Source: Deltaproteobacteria bacterium (GTDB lineage: Bacteria; Desulfobacterota; GWC2-55-46). From it: 64,000 bases of DNA. The stretch spans positions 474,590-538,589 of the forward strand of contig JAIOIE010000018.1 of NCBI GenBank assembly GCA_019912665.1. The letters are read 5' to 3'. Position numbers and translations under genes: made by a program. This document shows positions 1 through 9,286 of the stretch, in pieces. Positions within the stretch are counted from its first letter, which is position 1. Every line of letters starts with the position of its first letter. A model generated the notes under the pieces. The model had not been told where the DNA came from, did no database searches, and worked only from the letters and a program-made list of their open reading frames with translations.

Positions 1-2389
1 AATAGGATATGGAAAGGCCGAGACCTGTGCCTCCGGCATCCCCCCTCGTCGTAAAGAAGGGCTCGGTTATCCTCTCCAGCACCTCTTTTGTCATCCCGGC
101 GCCCTCGTCCCTGACCTCGATCACCACCTCGCATTTTTCCTTGTCATGGAAAGTCCTTACATGGACGCCCCTCGTCCTTTCCGGGAGCGCGTGGAGGGCG
201 TTAAGTATAAGATTTATGAGCACCTGCTCGATCTTCTGGGAGCTCCCCCGGACGGCCGGGAGGCCCTCGGCGGTCGTGACCTCGAACCTGTCCGTGTGCT
301 TCATTATCTGGCTGCTGAGGATCGAGACGGCCGCAAGCACCGCCCTGTTCAAGTCGAGCTCTCCATCGAAGCAGGCCTTGTCGGGCCTCGAGAAGTCCTT
401 GAGGCTGTCGACTATCCCCTTTATCCTCCTCGACCCGTCGGTTATCCCTGAAAGGAGCTCCGGTATGACCTCGGACATCTCCGAGTAGGGGAGCCCCCCG
501 AGCGAGAAGTCCCCGTGCTCGCGGTAATACCCGTCGAGTATCCTTACCGAATCCTTCCAGGCGTCCGCGAGGAGGGCCGAGTTAAAGAGGATGAAATTAT
601 TCGGGTTATTTATCTCGTGGGCGACCCCTGAAGCGAGCGTGCCGATGGAGGTCATCTTGTTGGCGTGGATGAGCTTGGCCTGCATCTGCCGGGCCTCCTC
701 CTCCAGCCTTATGAACTCGGTCAGGTCCTGGACCGTGCAGAGGACCATCTTCCCGTCCCTGCCCTTGAGCTTTATTACCTGGCCCCTGGCCGAGAAGGTC
801 ACACTGGTGCCGTCCTTCCTCACGCTCTCCGACCTGTCTATAACGAACCCGGCCTCCCTGGCCGAAAGGCTCTTTATCGACTCCGATAGGCCGTGGAGGA
901 AAGGGGGCGGGTCCGAAGCGGCGAGCTCCTCCCTCGAGTATCCGAAGAGCATTACGGCCGCCGGGTTCGCGTCGGTTATCCTGCAGCTCCCGTAGTCGAT
1001 GAGCATCTGCGCGTTCTGGTTCTGCTCGAATATCTGCCTGAACCGCTCCTCGCTTTCCCTCAAGGCGTCTTCAGCGTTCTTTCTCGCGGTTATGTCCCTT
1101 TTTACCCCTAGGACGAGCTCCTTTTCGCCGACCTTGAAAGGCGTTACGGCCATGTCTACCCAGAGGACCGAGCCGTCTTTCCTCCTTAACGGCACCTCCT
1201 GCAGAAAACCACCCCTTTTCCAGAGCGACTCGTGCAGTTTCAGCCTGTCGAGCCTCTCTCCGAAAGTGAGAAGCGTCACGTCGGATGAAAGTATCTCTTC
1301 ACGCGAATAGCCGACCATCAGGCAGCCCGCGAGGTTTACGTCAAGATAGCGCCCTTCCATGTCGATGACGAACATCCCGTCCATCGCGGATTCAAAGATG
1401 GTCCTCAGGCGCTCTTCGCTTTCCCTGAGGGCCTCGACGGCCTTCCTGCGCTCCGCGGCTTCCTCAAGGAGCTGGAGGGCGGACCCCACGTCCGCCGCGA
1501 GGCTCAGAAGGAGGTCCACCATCTTCTCGAAGAAGACCGAGGGGTTTTCGGAGTAGACGGTGAGGGCCCCGAAGACCGACCCCCTTACCAGGAGAGGGAA
1601 GGAAGCGCATGCCCTGTAGCCGCGGCTTATGGCCTCACCGGCCCAGGGCTTTTGGCTTTCATCGCTTCCGATATCGAGGCATACGGAGTAGGCGCCGGAT
1701 TTTATGGCCCTGCCCACAGTGCCCGGCCCGGGAGGGATACTATCGCGCCTTCTTCGGGCGATCCGGAGGAAATCACTGTCGCAACCGGCCGCGGCAACGG
1801 GGACGACCTCGCCCGTCGGGAGTTCCGCTTTCGCTATCCACGCGGCCCTGAACCCGGCCTTTTCAACGAGTATGCGGCAGGTCTCGGAAAGGACCCTCCT
1901 GCCGGAGGACTCCCTTACGAGCATCTTGTCGACCTCGGTCAGTGTCTCAAGGAGCCGGTTTAGGGCACGGAGCTCCTCTTCTGCCTTCCTGTGCGCCCTT
2001 TTCGTGGCATAGTCGCGGAGCTCCCGCTCTATCGCCGGGAGGAGCCTGAAGAGCTTGTCCTTGAGGATATAATCGTCCGCCCCGGCCTTCATGGTGGTGA
2101 CCGCCAGGTCCTCGCCCATGAGGCCCGACACTACTATGACCGGGACCTCGAGGCCGCGTTCCCTAACGGCCTTCACCACCTCGAGGCCGCAGAGCCTCGG
2201 CATTATATAATCGGAGATGACAAGGTCCCAGGGGCCTTTTTCGAGCGCTTCCCGCAGGTCTCTTTCATTATCCACCCTGAGAAAGGACATCTCGTAGCCG
2301 CCGCGCCTCAATTCGCGCATGAGGAATATGAGGTCGTCTTCCGAGTCTTCGGCGATAAGGACCTTGAGAGGGATGGCTTCAGGGTGCAT
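1..2389 (-). CDS. Hybrid-type sensor histidine kinase: REC-GAF-PAS-PAS-HisKA-HATPase (C-terminus cut by window edge)
   Basis: About 796 codons are visible; the protein runs off the left edge inside the ATPase domain. Read on the minus strand it starts with a receiver domain (about residues 5-120, with paired acidic residues AEDSEDD, acceptor in SDYIMP and lysine in ILKDK). A GAF domain (about 140-290) and two PAS domains (about 310-550) follow. Next come a HisKA domain with H-box GVAHEINNPNNF and a HATPase domain with N-box QVLINLILNALHAL; the last visible residues are the G2 box GTGLGLSISY. No membrane segment is visible, so it is probably cytosolic. The ATG is fixed by an in-frame TAG five codons upstream. 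It lies 56 bases downstream of another kinase on the same strand and may be co-transcribed with it. The N-terminal receiver suggests it is itself a phosphorelay target. Partner and signal are unknown. Confidence 0.85.
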   Translation of the reverse strand, partial: MHPEAIPLKVLIAEDSEDDLIFLMRELRRGGYEMSFLRVDNERDLREALEKGPWDLVISDYIMPRLCGLEVVKAVRERGLEVPVIVVSGLMGEDLAVTTMKAGADDYILKDKLFRLLPAIERELRDYATKRAHRKAEEELRALNRLLETLTEVDKMLVRESSGRRVLSETCRILVEKAGFRAAWIAKAELPTGEVVPVAAAGCDSDFLRIARRRRDSIPPGPGTVGRAIKSGAYSVCLDIGSDESQKPWAGEAISRGYRACASFPLLVRGSVFGALTVYSENPSVFFEKMVDLLLSLAADVGSALQLLEEAAERRKAVEALRESEERLRTIFESAMDGMFVIDMEGRYLDVNLAGCLMVGYSREEILSSDVTLLTFGERLDRLKLHESLWKRGGFLQEVPLRRKDGSVLWVDMAVTPFKVGEKELVLGVKRDITARKNAEDALRESEERFRQIFEQNQNAQMLIDYGSCRITDANPAAVMLFGYSREELAASDPPPFLHGLSESIKSLSAREAGFVIDRSESVRKDGTSVTFSARGQVIKLKGRDGKMVLCTVQDLTEFIRLEEEARQMQAKLIHANKMTSIGTLASGVAHEINNPNNFILFNSALLADAWKDSVRILDGYYREHGDFSLGGLPYSEMSEVIPELLSGITDGSRRIKGIVDSLKDFSRPDKACFDGELDLNRAVLAAVSILSSQIMKHTDRFEVTTAEGLPAVRGSSQKIEQVLINLILNALHALPERTRGVHVRTFHDKEKCEVVIEVRDEGAGMTKEVLERITEPFFTTRGDAGGTGLGLSISY

Positions 2390-2445
2390 TCGCTCTTGGG
2401 TTGGCTACGGATTTGAAAATCGTAACAATTGTAACCCACTTTCAG

Positions 2446-5052
2446 TTAAAGAGTAAAATAAAAAGTTGCGCCCTTGTCCCTTTCGCCTTCGGCCCAGATC
2501 CTGCCTCCGTGGCGTTGTATTATCCTCTGGACGGTGGCAAGCCCGACGCCAGTGCCAGGGAACTCGTCCTCGCCGTGGAGCCTCTGGAAAGGGTTAAAGA
2601 GCCTTTCCGCGTACTTCATCTCGAAACCGGCGCCGTTATCACTCACGAAAAAGACCCTTTTCCCTTCCTCCTCGCCGGATGAGCCGAACTCTATCCTGGC
2701 CACGTCCTTTTTCGACGTGAACTTCCAGGCGTTCCCGATAAGGTTCTCCATAACCGTCTTCAACAGCCCCGGATCGCCGTCCGCGGCCAGGTTCTCATGG
2801 ATGATGAACTCGGCATTCCTCTCGGGCTGGGCCTTCCTCAAATCCGAGGCGACGGCCCTCGCCATGCCGCTCAAGTACACCCTCTCTACCGCCATCTCCG
2901 CCCTCATGACGCGCGACAGCTTAAGAAGCGCGTCTATGAGCTCGCCCATCCGCCTGCTCCCGGCCACAAGCCTTTCAAGATATTCCCTTCCCGAAGGGCC
3001 GAGCGCCTCGGAGCTGTCCTTCAAGAGTATCCGGGCGAACCCGTCTATCGTCCTCAAGGGGGTCTTCAAGTCGTGCGCGACGCTGTAGCTGAAGGCCTCG
3101 AGCTCCCGGTTCGCCGCCTCGAGCTCGGCTGTCCTTGCCGCCACCCGCTCCTCGAGCTCGATATTCAATTTCCGTATCTCGTCCTCGGTCTTCTTCCGCT
3201 CGGTTATGTCCAGGACGGTCCCGGTCATCCTTAGCGGTCTTCCGTCGTCATAGACGACCTCCCCCTGCTCGTGCACTGTCTTTTCCGTCCCGTCGCGGAG
3301 CACTACCCTGTGGTCAATTGAATACGGCGCCTTCCTGTAGAGCGCCTCGTCTACGGCCCTTATAACCTTTTCCCTGTCCTCGGGATGCACATAGTTGAGA
3401 AAGGCTTCATATGTGGCCCCGAACTCCCTGGGAGCGACCCCGAATATCCTGTATATCTCGTCCGACCAGTGGAGGTCGTTCTTTACGATGTCCCAGTCCC
3501 AGTTCCCGAGCCTCGCTATCCTCTGCGCGTTGGCGAGCCTCGATTCGCTTTTCCTCAAGGCGTCCTCGGCCGTTTTCCTGGCGGTTATGTCCCTGTCAAC
3601 TCCCCTGTAGCCCCGGAAGACGCCGTTCGAGTCGAAGATGGGGGAACCGCTCGTTTCAAGGACCACAAACGAACCGTCTTTTCTCATGTTCGTGTTCTCG
3701 ATCAGGCTGAAAGGCTCCCTTTTTCCGGCATAGGCCGCGAATTCCCTGCCGACCCTCTCGGCCTCTCCGGGAGGCATGAACTCGAAAGGAGTCCTGCCGA
3801 TTATCTCTTCAGGCTCGTATCCCAGTATGCTCCTTACCTTCGGGCTTACATACGTGTATGCTGCATTCTCGTCCACTTCCCATACCCAGTCGCTGGTCGC
3901 TTCGACGAGCCCCCTGAACTTCTCCTCGCTCTCGGATATGGCCCGGTTCCTCTCTTCCACCTCCCCGGCCATCTTATTGAAATGGCTGGCAAGTATCCCT
4001 ATCTCGTCCCCGTTCCTTACCGGCACGCGGACAGAGTAGTTTCCGGCGGCTATCTCCTTCGAGGCCGAGGCAATGGACTTGAGCTGCCTGGCCATCCTTA
4101 AGAAATAGAGCGCGAAACCGGAGACGAGGACCAGCACTATTGCTCCGGTCAGCGCGCCGTAATTCACCAGGTGCCTGACCGGCGCGAAGGCCTCGCTTCG
4201 ATCCACCTCCGTCAGGAGCACCCAGCCGAATTCCGGCATGCAAATGGACGTGCCTAGTACTATCTCGCCCCTGTAGTCCTCGTAGGTGCCCAGGTGGTCC
4301 CTTCCTTCGCCCAGGCAGGCCCGCACCGCCTCGCTATCCACGGTCGTCCTGAAGGCGGTGTCCTCGATAAGCCATGAAGGGGTTATCATGAGCCTGTCCC
4401 TGTTCACGATGTACATGTCCAGTGTCCTGTAGCCTTCCAGCGCGTAGCGGGTGATGCCGATATCACGCCCCCTGCCGCGGGCCAGTATATCTCCAAGCCG
4501 CTCCTTTGGAACGAAGGCCGCGAGTACGCCTATCAGCTCTCCGTTTTCCCTGCTATGGAGCGGGACCGAGACAACGAAATCCGGCACGCCCGAGGGGCGG
4601 ACCGATATCGAAGGGCCCTCACGCCCCCTCAGGAAAAATTCCTGGCCTGACCTGTTCTCCCCGATAACGGTCCGGTCTGTTGAGGAGACTACCTTTCCAT
4701 CCATGCGCATTATCGAAAGCCTGTACGCGTCCTCAAGGACCGGGAGCTTGTGCTCGATCAGGTAAGCGCTGAGGGCCGGGTCCTCGGGAAGACCGTCCCT
4801 GACCGCCCTCTCGAAGCTGTCCCTTATCATCCCGTCGGTCGAAAAGTCCAGGACCCTCTGCTTAAGCGACTCAAGGTAAAAAAGGAGCTCCCCGGACCTG
4901 GCCTCGGCCGTGGACCTCAGGTTCTCATTCACCAGGGCGCCGGTGTTCCTGCTGATGCTCTTGAGGCTGAGGAGAAATATGACAAGTATAGGAAGGAGGA
5001 CTACAAGGAATGCCAGCACGACTTTGTATGCGAGGGGAAAGGGCCTTTTCAT
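2446..5052 (-). CDS. Membrane sensor histidine kinase: Cache-HAMP-PAS-PAS-HisKA-HATPase
   Basis: 868 residues. A first membrane helix (about 10-30) and a second (about 297-317) bracket a periplasmic Cache-type ligand domain. HAMP (about 318-370), two PAS domains (about 385-625, the second of the PAS_3 type around NWDWDI), a short coiled coil, HisKA with H-box FSYSVAHDLKTPLR and HATPase with N-box ENLIGNAWKF and DNGAGF follow. Established for this family: autophosphorylation on the H-box histidine and transfer to a response regulator. No receiver gene adjoins it; the next gene downstream is another kinase that begins with its own receiver, a plausible partner. The last 100 residues closely resemble the four-PAS kinase at 40652-44062 (shared PFQRLH and FPGTG stretches), so the two are paralogues. 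Signal unknown. Confidence 0.88.
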   Translation of the reverse strand: MKRPFPLAYKVVLAFLVVLLPILVIFLLSLKSISRNTGALVNENLRSTAEARSGELLFYLESLKQRVLDFSTDGMIRDSFERAVRDGLPEDPALSAYLIEHKLPVLEDAYRLSIMRMDGKVVSSTDRTVIGENRSGQEFFLRGREGPSISVRPSGVPDFVVSVPLHSRENGELIGVLAAFVPKERLGDILARGRGRDIGITRYALEGYRTLDMYIVNRDRLMITPSWLIEDTAFRTTVDSEAVRACLGEGRDHLGTYEDYRGEIVLGTSICMPEFGWVLLTEVDRSEAFAPVRHLVNYGALTGAIVLVLVSGFALYFLRMARQLKSIASASKEIAAGNYSVRVPVRNGDEIGILASHFNKMAGEVEERNRAISESEEKFRGLVEATSDWVWEVDENAAYTYVSPKVRSILGYEPEEIIGRTPFEFMPPGEAERVGREFAAYAGKREPFSLIENTNMRKDGSFVVLETSGSPIFDSNGVFRGYRGVDRDITARKTAEDALRKSESRLANAQRIARLGNWDWDIVKNDLHWSDEIYRIFGVAPREFGATYEAFLNYVHPEDREKVIRAVDEALYRKAPYSIDHRVVLRDGTEKTVHEQGEVVYDDGRPLRMTGTVLDITERKKTEDEIRKLNIELEERVAARTAELEAANRELEAFSYSVAHDLKTPLRTIDGFARILLKDSSEALGPSGREYLERLVAGSRRMGELIDALLKLSRVMRAEMAVERVYLSGMARAVASDLRKAQPERNAEFIIHENLAADGDPGLLKTVMENLIGNAWKFTSKKDVARIEFGSSGEEEGKRVFFVSDNGAGFEMKYAERLFNPFQRLHGEDEFPGTGVGLATVQRIIQRHGGRIWAEGERDKGATFYFTL

Positions 5053-5142
5053 TCTCTCTCTGTTGAACTGATCCGGATGAGGTTTATGGAGCGGCTTGCA
5101 AATGCCCCGTTTTGGCCGATTCTGCCATTACGACTGCGCGCC

Positions 5143-5658
5143 TCAGGAGCTTTCGCTTTCCCGTCCGGCCCGTTGCCTGCGGAACCGGGCCCTCGACTCG
5201 GATATCACCTTCTCTGCTGATTCCCGGCCTGCCCAGCCCTTGACGCCTGTTTTTTTCTCCTCCAGATCCTTGTATATCTCGAAGAAGTGGCCTATTTCCT
5301 TAAGGAGATGCGGCGGTACGTCCTTGAGCTCGTTTATGTAGTTCCAAAGGGGGTCCCTGAGCGGAACGCAGAGTATCTTATCGTCAGGCCCCTTCTCGTC
5401 CCACATCTTGAAAACGCCCACCGCTCTCGTATCTATATGGCAGCCAGGAAAGGTCGGCTCCCATACGAGGACAAGGGCGTCGAGCGCGTCGCCGTCCTCG
5501 GCGAGCGTGTCGGGTATGAAGCCGTAGTCGCTCGGGTAATGGACCGCCGAGAAGAGCATCCGGTCGAACCGGATGACCTTTGCCGCAGGGTCGTACTCGT
5601 ACTTGTTGCGGCACCCTTTCGGTATCTCCACGACCACAGTGACGGCCTTGTCCTTCAA
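5143..5658 (-). CDS. ppa: Inorganic pyrophosphatase, family I
   Basis: 171 residues, the usual length for a soluble bacterial family I enzyme. It hydrolyses pyrophosphate to phosphate in the cytosol, using divalent metal ions, and so pulls biosynthetic reactions forward. The signature DGDALDALVL supplies the metal-binding aspartates, and YDPAAK, HYPSDYGFIP and KGWAG are further family motifs. The start is TTG: an AGGAGG Shine-Dalgarno sequence lies five bases before it and no ATG fits better. A strong sigma-70-type promoter lies about 160 bases upstream. The C-terminal tail is arginine- and serine-rich and looks disordered. Confidence 0.95.
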   Translation of the reverse strand: MKDKAVTVVVEIPKGCRNKYEYDPAAKVIRFDRMLFSAVHYPSDYGFIPDTLAEDGDALDALVLVWEPTFPGCHIDTRAVGVFKMWDEKGPDDKILCVPLRDPLWNYINELKDVPPHLLKEIGHFFEIYKDLEEKKTGVKGWAGRESAEKVISESRARFRRQRAGRESESS

Positions 5659-5753
5659 AGGCCCTCCTGGCTGATTGGATTGTCAGCCCCGGCAAGGCAA
5701 CCGGATTCGGCCAGCTGCTTTTCTGGGGCTTGCATGGGGGCTGAAAAGGCTCT

Positions 5754-5783
5754 CAGGCGTTCGGAGGAATCGCTTCGCCTGAC
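5754..5783 (-). other. Hairpin in the ppa leader
   Basis: Arms TCAGGCG and CGCCTGA enclose a loop of about 16 bases within the untranslated leader between the ppa promoter and its TTG start. No riboswitch class was recognised in this 265-base gap; the hairpin may be incidental. Confidence 0.3.
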
Positions 5784-5814
5784 GGGCGGCTGGAAGCGTT
5801 GCCGCCTTGAAGGG

Positions 5815-5843
5815 ATTTTATATCAGGGCACACCGGGTGTCAA
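5815..5843 (-). promoter_or_regulatory. Sigma-70-type promoter for ppa
   Basis: The -35 TTGACA (5838-5843) and -10 TAAAAT (5815-5820) are separated by exactly 17 bases. It points at ppa and leaves a leader of roughly 150 bases. Confidence 0.7.
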
Positions 5844-5923
5844 ACCCCTCCGTCCGTATGGACAGGCCGCAGGCTTCGTGAAATAGGGCGCGGAGACGCG
5901 GCCCGGGGTGGCCTGCAGTCCGG

Positions 5924-6559
5924 TCAAGCGCTCCCGGCGGCCTGGCGCTCGTTCTGGTTCCTGAGGGCGAAGGTTATGAGCTGGGGCCTGTTCTGGATAT
6001 CAAGCTTGTGGAATATGCGCTGAAGGTGGGTCTTGACGGTGGGCTCGCTTATGCAGAGCTTGACGGCTATTTCCTTGTTCCTGAACCCCTGGCCCACGAG
6101 GCTCACCACCTCCCATTCCCTTTCGGAAAGAGACGGCCTTGCCGCCTTCTTCAGGGCATGGAGCCCGGTGAGTATGTTTTTCACTTCTATCTTGTCCAGC
6201 CATATCTCGCCGCAGGCGACGGCCCTTATGGCCTTTTTGAGTATAAGCGGGGTCGAGCCAGCGGCCAGCACCCCCTTGAGCCCTTTTGTGAGCACGGCCG
6301 AGACTATGTTCTCCTCGCCGCATCTGGTATCGATGAGTATGAACCTGCCAGAGGCAGGGCCGTCTTCTCCGAACCCGTTGAAGAGGGTCGTAAAATCCAC
6401 CAGTACGCAGTCCGGCCTCAGTGACTCCATGGCATCCCGGGGGCCTGCCCCGGGCTCGACTATCCCGGCGACCTGTATATCACCCGTCCCTTCAAGGAGC
6501 TTCCTTATCCCTTCAGAGAAAAGGAGGTTGCTGAAGGCGATCAAAACCTTTATTGTCAT
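5924..6559 (-). CDS. LuxR/NarL-family regulator with a degenerate receiver domain
   Basis: 211 residues. The C-terminal third is a clear LuxR-type helix-turn-helix (LSEREWEVVSLVGQG, then NKEIAVKLCISEPTVKTHL), so it should bind DNA. The N-terminal receiver fold is recognisable (LLFSEGIRKLLE), but the acidic pair after the first strand is replaced by Phe9-Ser10 and the conserved lysine near residue 100 by alanine; an aspartate at position 55 remains. Phosphorylation as in normal NarL proteins is therefore unlikely, and control is probably by another ligand, by a partner or by abundance. It is downstream of the sigma factor gene, separated by a strong hairpin. Target genes are unknown. Confidence 0.85.
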   Translation of the reverse strand: MTIKVLIAFSNLLFSEGIRKLLEGTGDIQVAGIVEPGAGPRDAMESLRPDCVLVDFTTLFNGFGEDGPASGRFILIDTRCGEENIVSAVLTKGLKGVLAAGSTPLILKKAIRAVACGEIWLDKIEVKNILTGLHALKKAARPSLSEREWEVVSLVGQGFRNKEIAVKLCISEPTVKTHLQRIFHKLDIQNRPQLITFALRNQNERQAAGSA

Positions 6560-6637
6560 TGCCCGCCCCCTTGATGGAATGCCGCGCGAGCGGTTTACTT
6601 CCTTTCAGGAGAAACCCGCGCCTCTGAAATAGCTCAG

Positions 6638-6669
6638 GGGCGGGGGCGGGAGACGCGCCGCCCCCGCCC
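6638..6669 (-). terminator. GC-rich hairpin after the sigma factor gene
   Basis: A perfect 12-bp stem (GGGCGGGGGCGG / CCGCCCCCGCCC) with an 8-base loop begins five bases after the sigma factor stop codon. There is no run of T after it, so it may stabilise or attenuate the transcript rather than act as a classical intrinsic terminator. Confidence 0.5.
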
Positions 6670-6673
6670 GTCA

Positions 6674-7801
6674 TCAGACCGAATCGAAGGAAACTATGTC
6701 CGACTGGCGTATTATCTTCTTGAGCTTGTCGAGGGCCTTTACCTCTATCTGACGCACGCGCTCCCTGGTGACGCCGAAGGACTTTCCGATCGATTCCAGC
6801 GTCTGGGGCTCGTCCTCCTCGAGGCCGAACCTGAGCTTAAGGATCGTCCTCTCGTTCTCGTCAAGCATCCCCAGCCAGGAGTTTATCCTCTCAACCCTCC
6901 GCGAGTCGTCGATGACCTCCATCGGGGTCGGGAACCTGTCGTCCTCCAGCCTGTCGAGGAGCGACTGGTCGGTGTCGTCCGGAAAGCTCGCCTCAAGAGA
7001 ATAGCTTTTCTTGCTTATGGTGTTGAGCTTCTTCACGTACCTCCCGGAGAGGCCGGTCTTCTCCGAGAGCTCGACGAGGCTAGGCTCTCTTTTGAGGGCC
7101 CTCGTAAGCTCCCTGTTGGCCCGTGTGAGCTTGGAGATGTCGGCTGTGACGTGTATGGGGAGCCGCACTATCGATGACTGGTTGGCTATGGCGCGCTCTA
7201 TCGCCTGCTTTATCCAGTAAGTGGCGTAGGTTGAGAACTTGCACCCCTTTGTCGCCTTGAACCGCTCGACTGATTTTATAAGGCCGATGTTTCCTTCCTC
7301 TATGAGGTCCTGGAGCGGAAGCCCCCGGTTAAGGTACCTTTTCGCTATGTTGACCACTAGCCGGAGGTTCGCCTCTATCATCTTCCTCCTGGCCTGGGTA
7401 TCGCCTTTCGCGATCTTCCTGGCTAGCGTCTTCTCCTCGTCCGACGTAAGGAGCGCGAACCTCTTTATGCCGCTGAAATATACCTTGACCGAATCGGTCG
7501 CGGTAGTTTCCTTTTCCCTGTCCTCTTTCCTGCCGCGCCTTTTCCCGGCCGGCTTGGAGGCTGCTTCGGGCCCAAGCGCCGCCTCTTCCTTCGCGTAGTC
7601 GCGTCCGGGCCGGTCCTCATGGCCGGGGACGGCCCTTCCGCCGTCTTCATCCGCTTTATTTCTCCGGTACGGGAGCGGCCACTTCTGCTGGTTCCGGGCC
7701 GGCGCCCCGTCCGAGAGCTTTTTCATGGGCACGAACGGCTTTTCCTCGCCGTTTCCGCCAAAGCCCACGTATTTCTTGTTCTTGCCTTTGCCTTTGAACA
7801 T
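6674..7801 (-). CDS. rpoS: RpoS-like sigma-70 family RNA polymerase sigma factor
   Basis: 375 residues. A lysine/arginine-rich, low-complexity N-terminal extension of about 100 residues precedes region 1.2 ([18 protein letters not shown]). Region 2 ([30 protein letters not shown], split here only in reading) contains the -10 recognition helix around [16 protein letters not shown]; regions 3 and 4 follow, ending in [18 protein letters not shown]. It lacks the large region 1.1/non-conserved insert of a housekeeping RpoD, so an RpoS-type alternative sigma is the best reading. The gene symbol is by resemblance. The start is the ATG preceded by GGAGGAG at good spacing; an upstream in-frame TTG lies before that Shine-Dalgarno and is rejected. 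It is 23 bases downstream of the receiver-PilZ gene, forming a two-gene operon. Confidence 0.85.
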   Translation of the reverse strand: MFKGKGKNKKYVGFGGNGEEKPFVPMKKLSDGAPARNQQKWPLPYRRNKADEDGGRAVPGHEDRPGRDYAKEEAALGPEAASKPAGKRRGRKEDREKETTATDSVKVYFSGIKRFALLTSDEEKTLARKIAKGDTQARRKMIEANLRLVVNIAKRYLNRGLPLQDLIEEGNIGLIKSVERFKATKGCKFSTYATYWIKQAIERAIANQSSIVRLPIHVTADISKLTRANRELTRALKREPSLVELSEKTGLSGRYVKKLNTISKKSYSLEASFPDDTDQSLLDRLEDDRFPTPMEVIDDSRRVERINSWLGMLDENERTILKLRFGLEEDEPQTLESIGKSFGVTRERVRQIEVKALDKLKKIIRQSDIVSFDSV

Positions 7802-7824
7802 TTGCTCCTCCTTGACGCTGATTT

Positions 7825-8622
7825 TCAAAGATGCTTTTGAGGAGGCCCCTCTTCCGGGCGAAAACCTTGAGCCTCGGTTCCCGTCTGCCGGGCCGCCGCG
7901 TTTACGAGTGAGGATACAGGCACCGGCTCATCCAGCCTGAGCCCCGAAACGAGGGAGCCGCCCGCCTCTGCCGACCAAGCCACAACCGCCCTTCTCCCGG
8001 TCTCGAACCCGTGGCCTACGCCGAGGCGAAGGTCGAGAACGCTCCCTGCCAGAAGAAGGGCCCTGCCCTGGTATTTCACTTTCATGCCGTTCGGGGAAAT
8101 ATTGACCGTGCGGGCATTTAGCCGCACGCCGCCCGTTATCAGAAGACAGTCCAGCGAGAGCTCAAGCCTCCCCTCGCCTCTTTTGCCTCCGGCAGGCCCC
8201 AAGCCCCCCAGAAGCGACTTCTCCATTAGCTCCTCTACCCTCCCGAGGAGCTCGGATATCCGGAAAGGCTTGGGAAGGCAGGAGATGCCGCTATAGGCTC
8301 CGCGGCCGAATGCCGCCTCGGGGTTGCCTGTCACGAAAAGGAACCTGTCCTTGAGCCCTGGGCTGTCCTTAACGGCGGCCCTGTAGAGTTCCATGCCGCC
8401 GAGCTCCGGCATGTTCATGTCGGAGATGACGAGGTCGTAGCCGAAGCTCGCGCTCCGGAGCCTCTCAAGGCCTTCGAGCCCGTGCCTTGCGGTGTCCACC
8501 TGGTACCCGGCGACGCGCAGCACCTCCGAGCAGAGGTCCCGTATGTTCTCGTCGTCGTCGACGACGAGGATATTCTTCGAGTTGAGCATGACCGTATCCA
8601 CGAGCTGAGTTTTCCCGCTCAC
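7825..8622 (-). CDS. Response regulator with receiver and PilZ (c-di-GMP-binding) domains
   Basis: 265 residues. The receiver domain (about 15-130) is intact: VDDDE, acceptor aspartate in SDMNMPE, and lysine in LPKPF. The PilZ domain (about 145-245) carries both c-di-GMP signatures, RGEGR (RxxxR) and NISPNG (D/NxSxxG). The protein should join two-component input to c-di-GMP binding; the output is unknown. It is the first gene of an operon with the RpoS-like sigma factor, so it may tune that sigma factor or simply share its promoter. Either GTG at 8622 or an in-frame ATG 11 codons later could be the start; neither has a strong Shine-Dalgarno. The extreme C-terminus is proline/glutamate-rich. 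Confidence 0.88.
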   Translation of the reverse strand: MSGKTQLVDTVMLNSKNILVVDDDENIRDLCSEVLRVAGYQVDTARHGLEGLERLRSASFGYDLVISDMNMPELGGMELYRAAVKDSPGLKDRFLFVTGNPEAAFGRGAYSGISCLPKPFRISELLGRVEELMEKSLLGGLGPAGGKRGEGRLELSLDCLLITGGVRLNARTVNISPNGMKVKYQGRALLLAGSVLDLRLGVGHGFETGRRAVVAWSAEAGGSLVSGLRLDEPVPVSSLVNAAARQTGTEAQGFRPEEGPPQKHL

Positions 8623-8765
8623 CCGGAGCGCCGGGTTCCTTTTAAAGCCTGCGAATCCTGAAAGCGTTCTGTCTGGGAGGTCCGGCCTTCAGAGGTTATC
8701 CTTAGGGAATCCTGAAAGGGCACTCACAAATGCGCTTGGCCGCTTGTCTCAATGCGAGAAATGTT

Positions 8766-8783
8766 TTGCAGAAAGCATGCCAA
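8766..8783 (-). promoter_or_regulatory. Candidate sigma-54 (-24/-12) promoter for the receiver-PilZ/sigma operon
   Basis: The minus strand reads TTGGCATGCTTTCTGCAAA. Compared with TGGCACG-N4-TTGCA it keeps the invariant GG (8781-8780), the 10-base spacing and the invariant GC (8769-8768), with two deviations elsewhere. Transcription would start near 8756, about 134 bases before the first gene. The neighbouring gene at 9287-10705 encodes a sigma-54 activator. Confidence 0.6.
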
Positions 8784-9127
8784 GGGACCGGCGCCGGATT
8801 TTGCAAACGATATCGCGTGTCAGACGCTCGCCTGCACACGGCACGGGATGCGACGGTTGTTCAAAGCTTTTATCCCTGAAAATCGAAATGGCTTGTCGGG
8901 GCAAGGGTTTCGTGAGGGTGCAAAAAGAATCGCAGGAGCAAAAAATGTCTCAGGGGTGTTTGAAGGACTCCACAGGCAACGCGGTGCACGGAAAGAGAAA
9001 ACGAACAAATGAAGGAGGCCGGGTCTGGCCAGGGAGATAAAGAAAGGACTTCCTGGACGGCAAGCCCGTCGATGGGCGAATGGGCTTGGAGCCCTTAAGA
9101 GCTTGCCGAAAAACTCAAAAACATGTA

Positions 9128-9254
9128 CAGGCTGTTCCAAAAAGTCCGGGATGCGAGGAGGCGAAAAACGAGGAATGAGTCGTACTTTTCTTGTACGCAG
9201 GAGTGTCGAATTTTGAAGACGGCAAAACAGATTCTTTGCTTCGCTCAGAATGAC
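9128..9254. repeat. Degenerate dispersed repeat downstream of the NtrC-like gene
   Basis: This stretch matches in order the better preserved element at 48612-48728: a CTGTTCCAAAAAG arm, GATGCGAGG, CGAGGAATGAG, then CGTACTTTTCTTGTACG. Its 3' arm is lost and it runs instead into ATTCTTTGCTTCGCTCAGAATGAC, a second repeat type also seen inverted near 54178. Both are intergenic and unlike the flanking genes. Confidence 0.6.
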
Positions 9255-9286
9255 TAATTCCTACCAAGGGAAGATCTGATTGATAC

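Larger units (their letters stand above)
8623..9286. other. 664-base gap without a gene
   Basis: It holds a sigma-54-type promoter near 8775 and, from about 9128, a degenerate dispersed repeat. The remainder (8790-9120) has short open frames on the plus strand, but they lack ribosome-binding sites and recognisable products. It is the natural place for enhancer sites of a sigma-54 activator, but no clear inverted repeat was identified. Confidence 0.5.

Noticed and set aside
9-2012. Overlapping plus-strand open frames across the left end
   Set aside because: They are antisense to the histidine kinase read on the minus strand, whose domains and catalytic motifs are all recognisable; high GC gives long antisense frames.
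8744-9040. Small plus-strand frames in the gap between the receiver-PilZ and NtrC-like genes
   Set aside because: No ribosome-binding site and no recognisable protein, and the stretch carries a promoter of the opposite strand.
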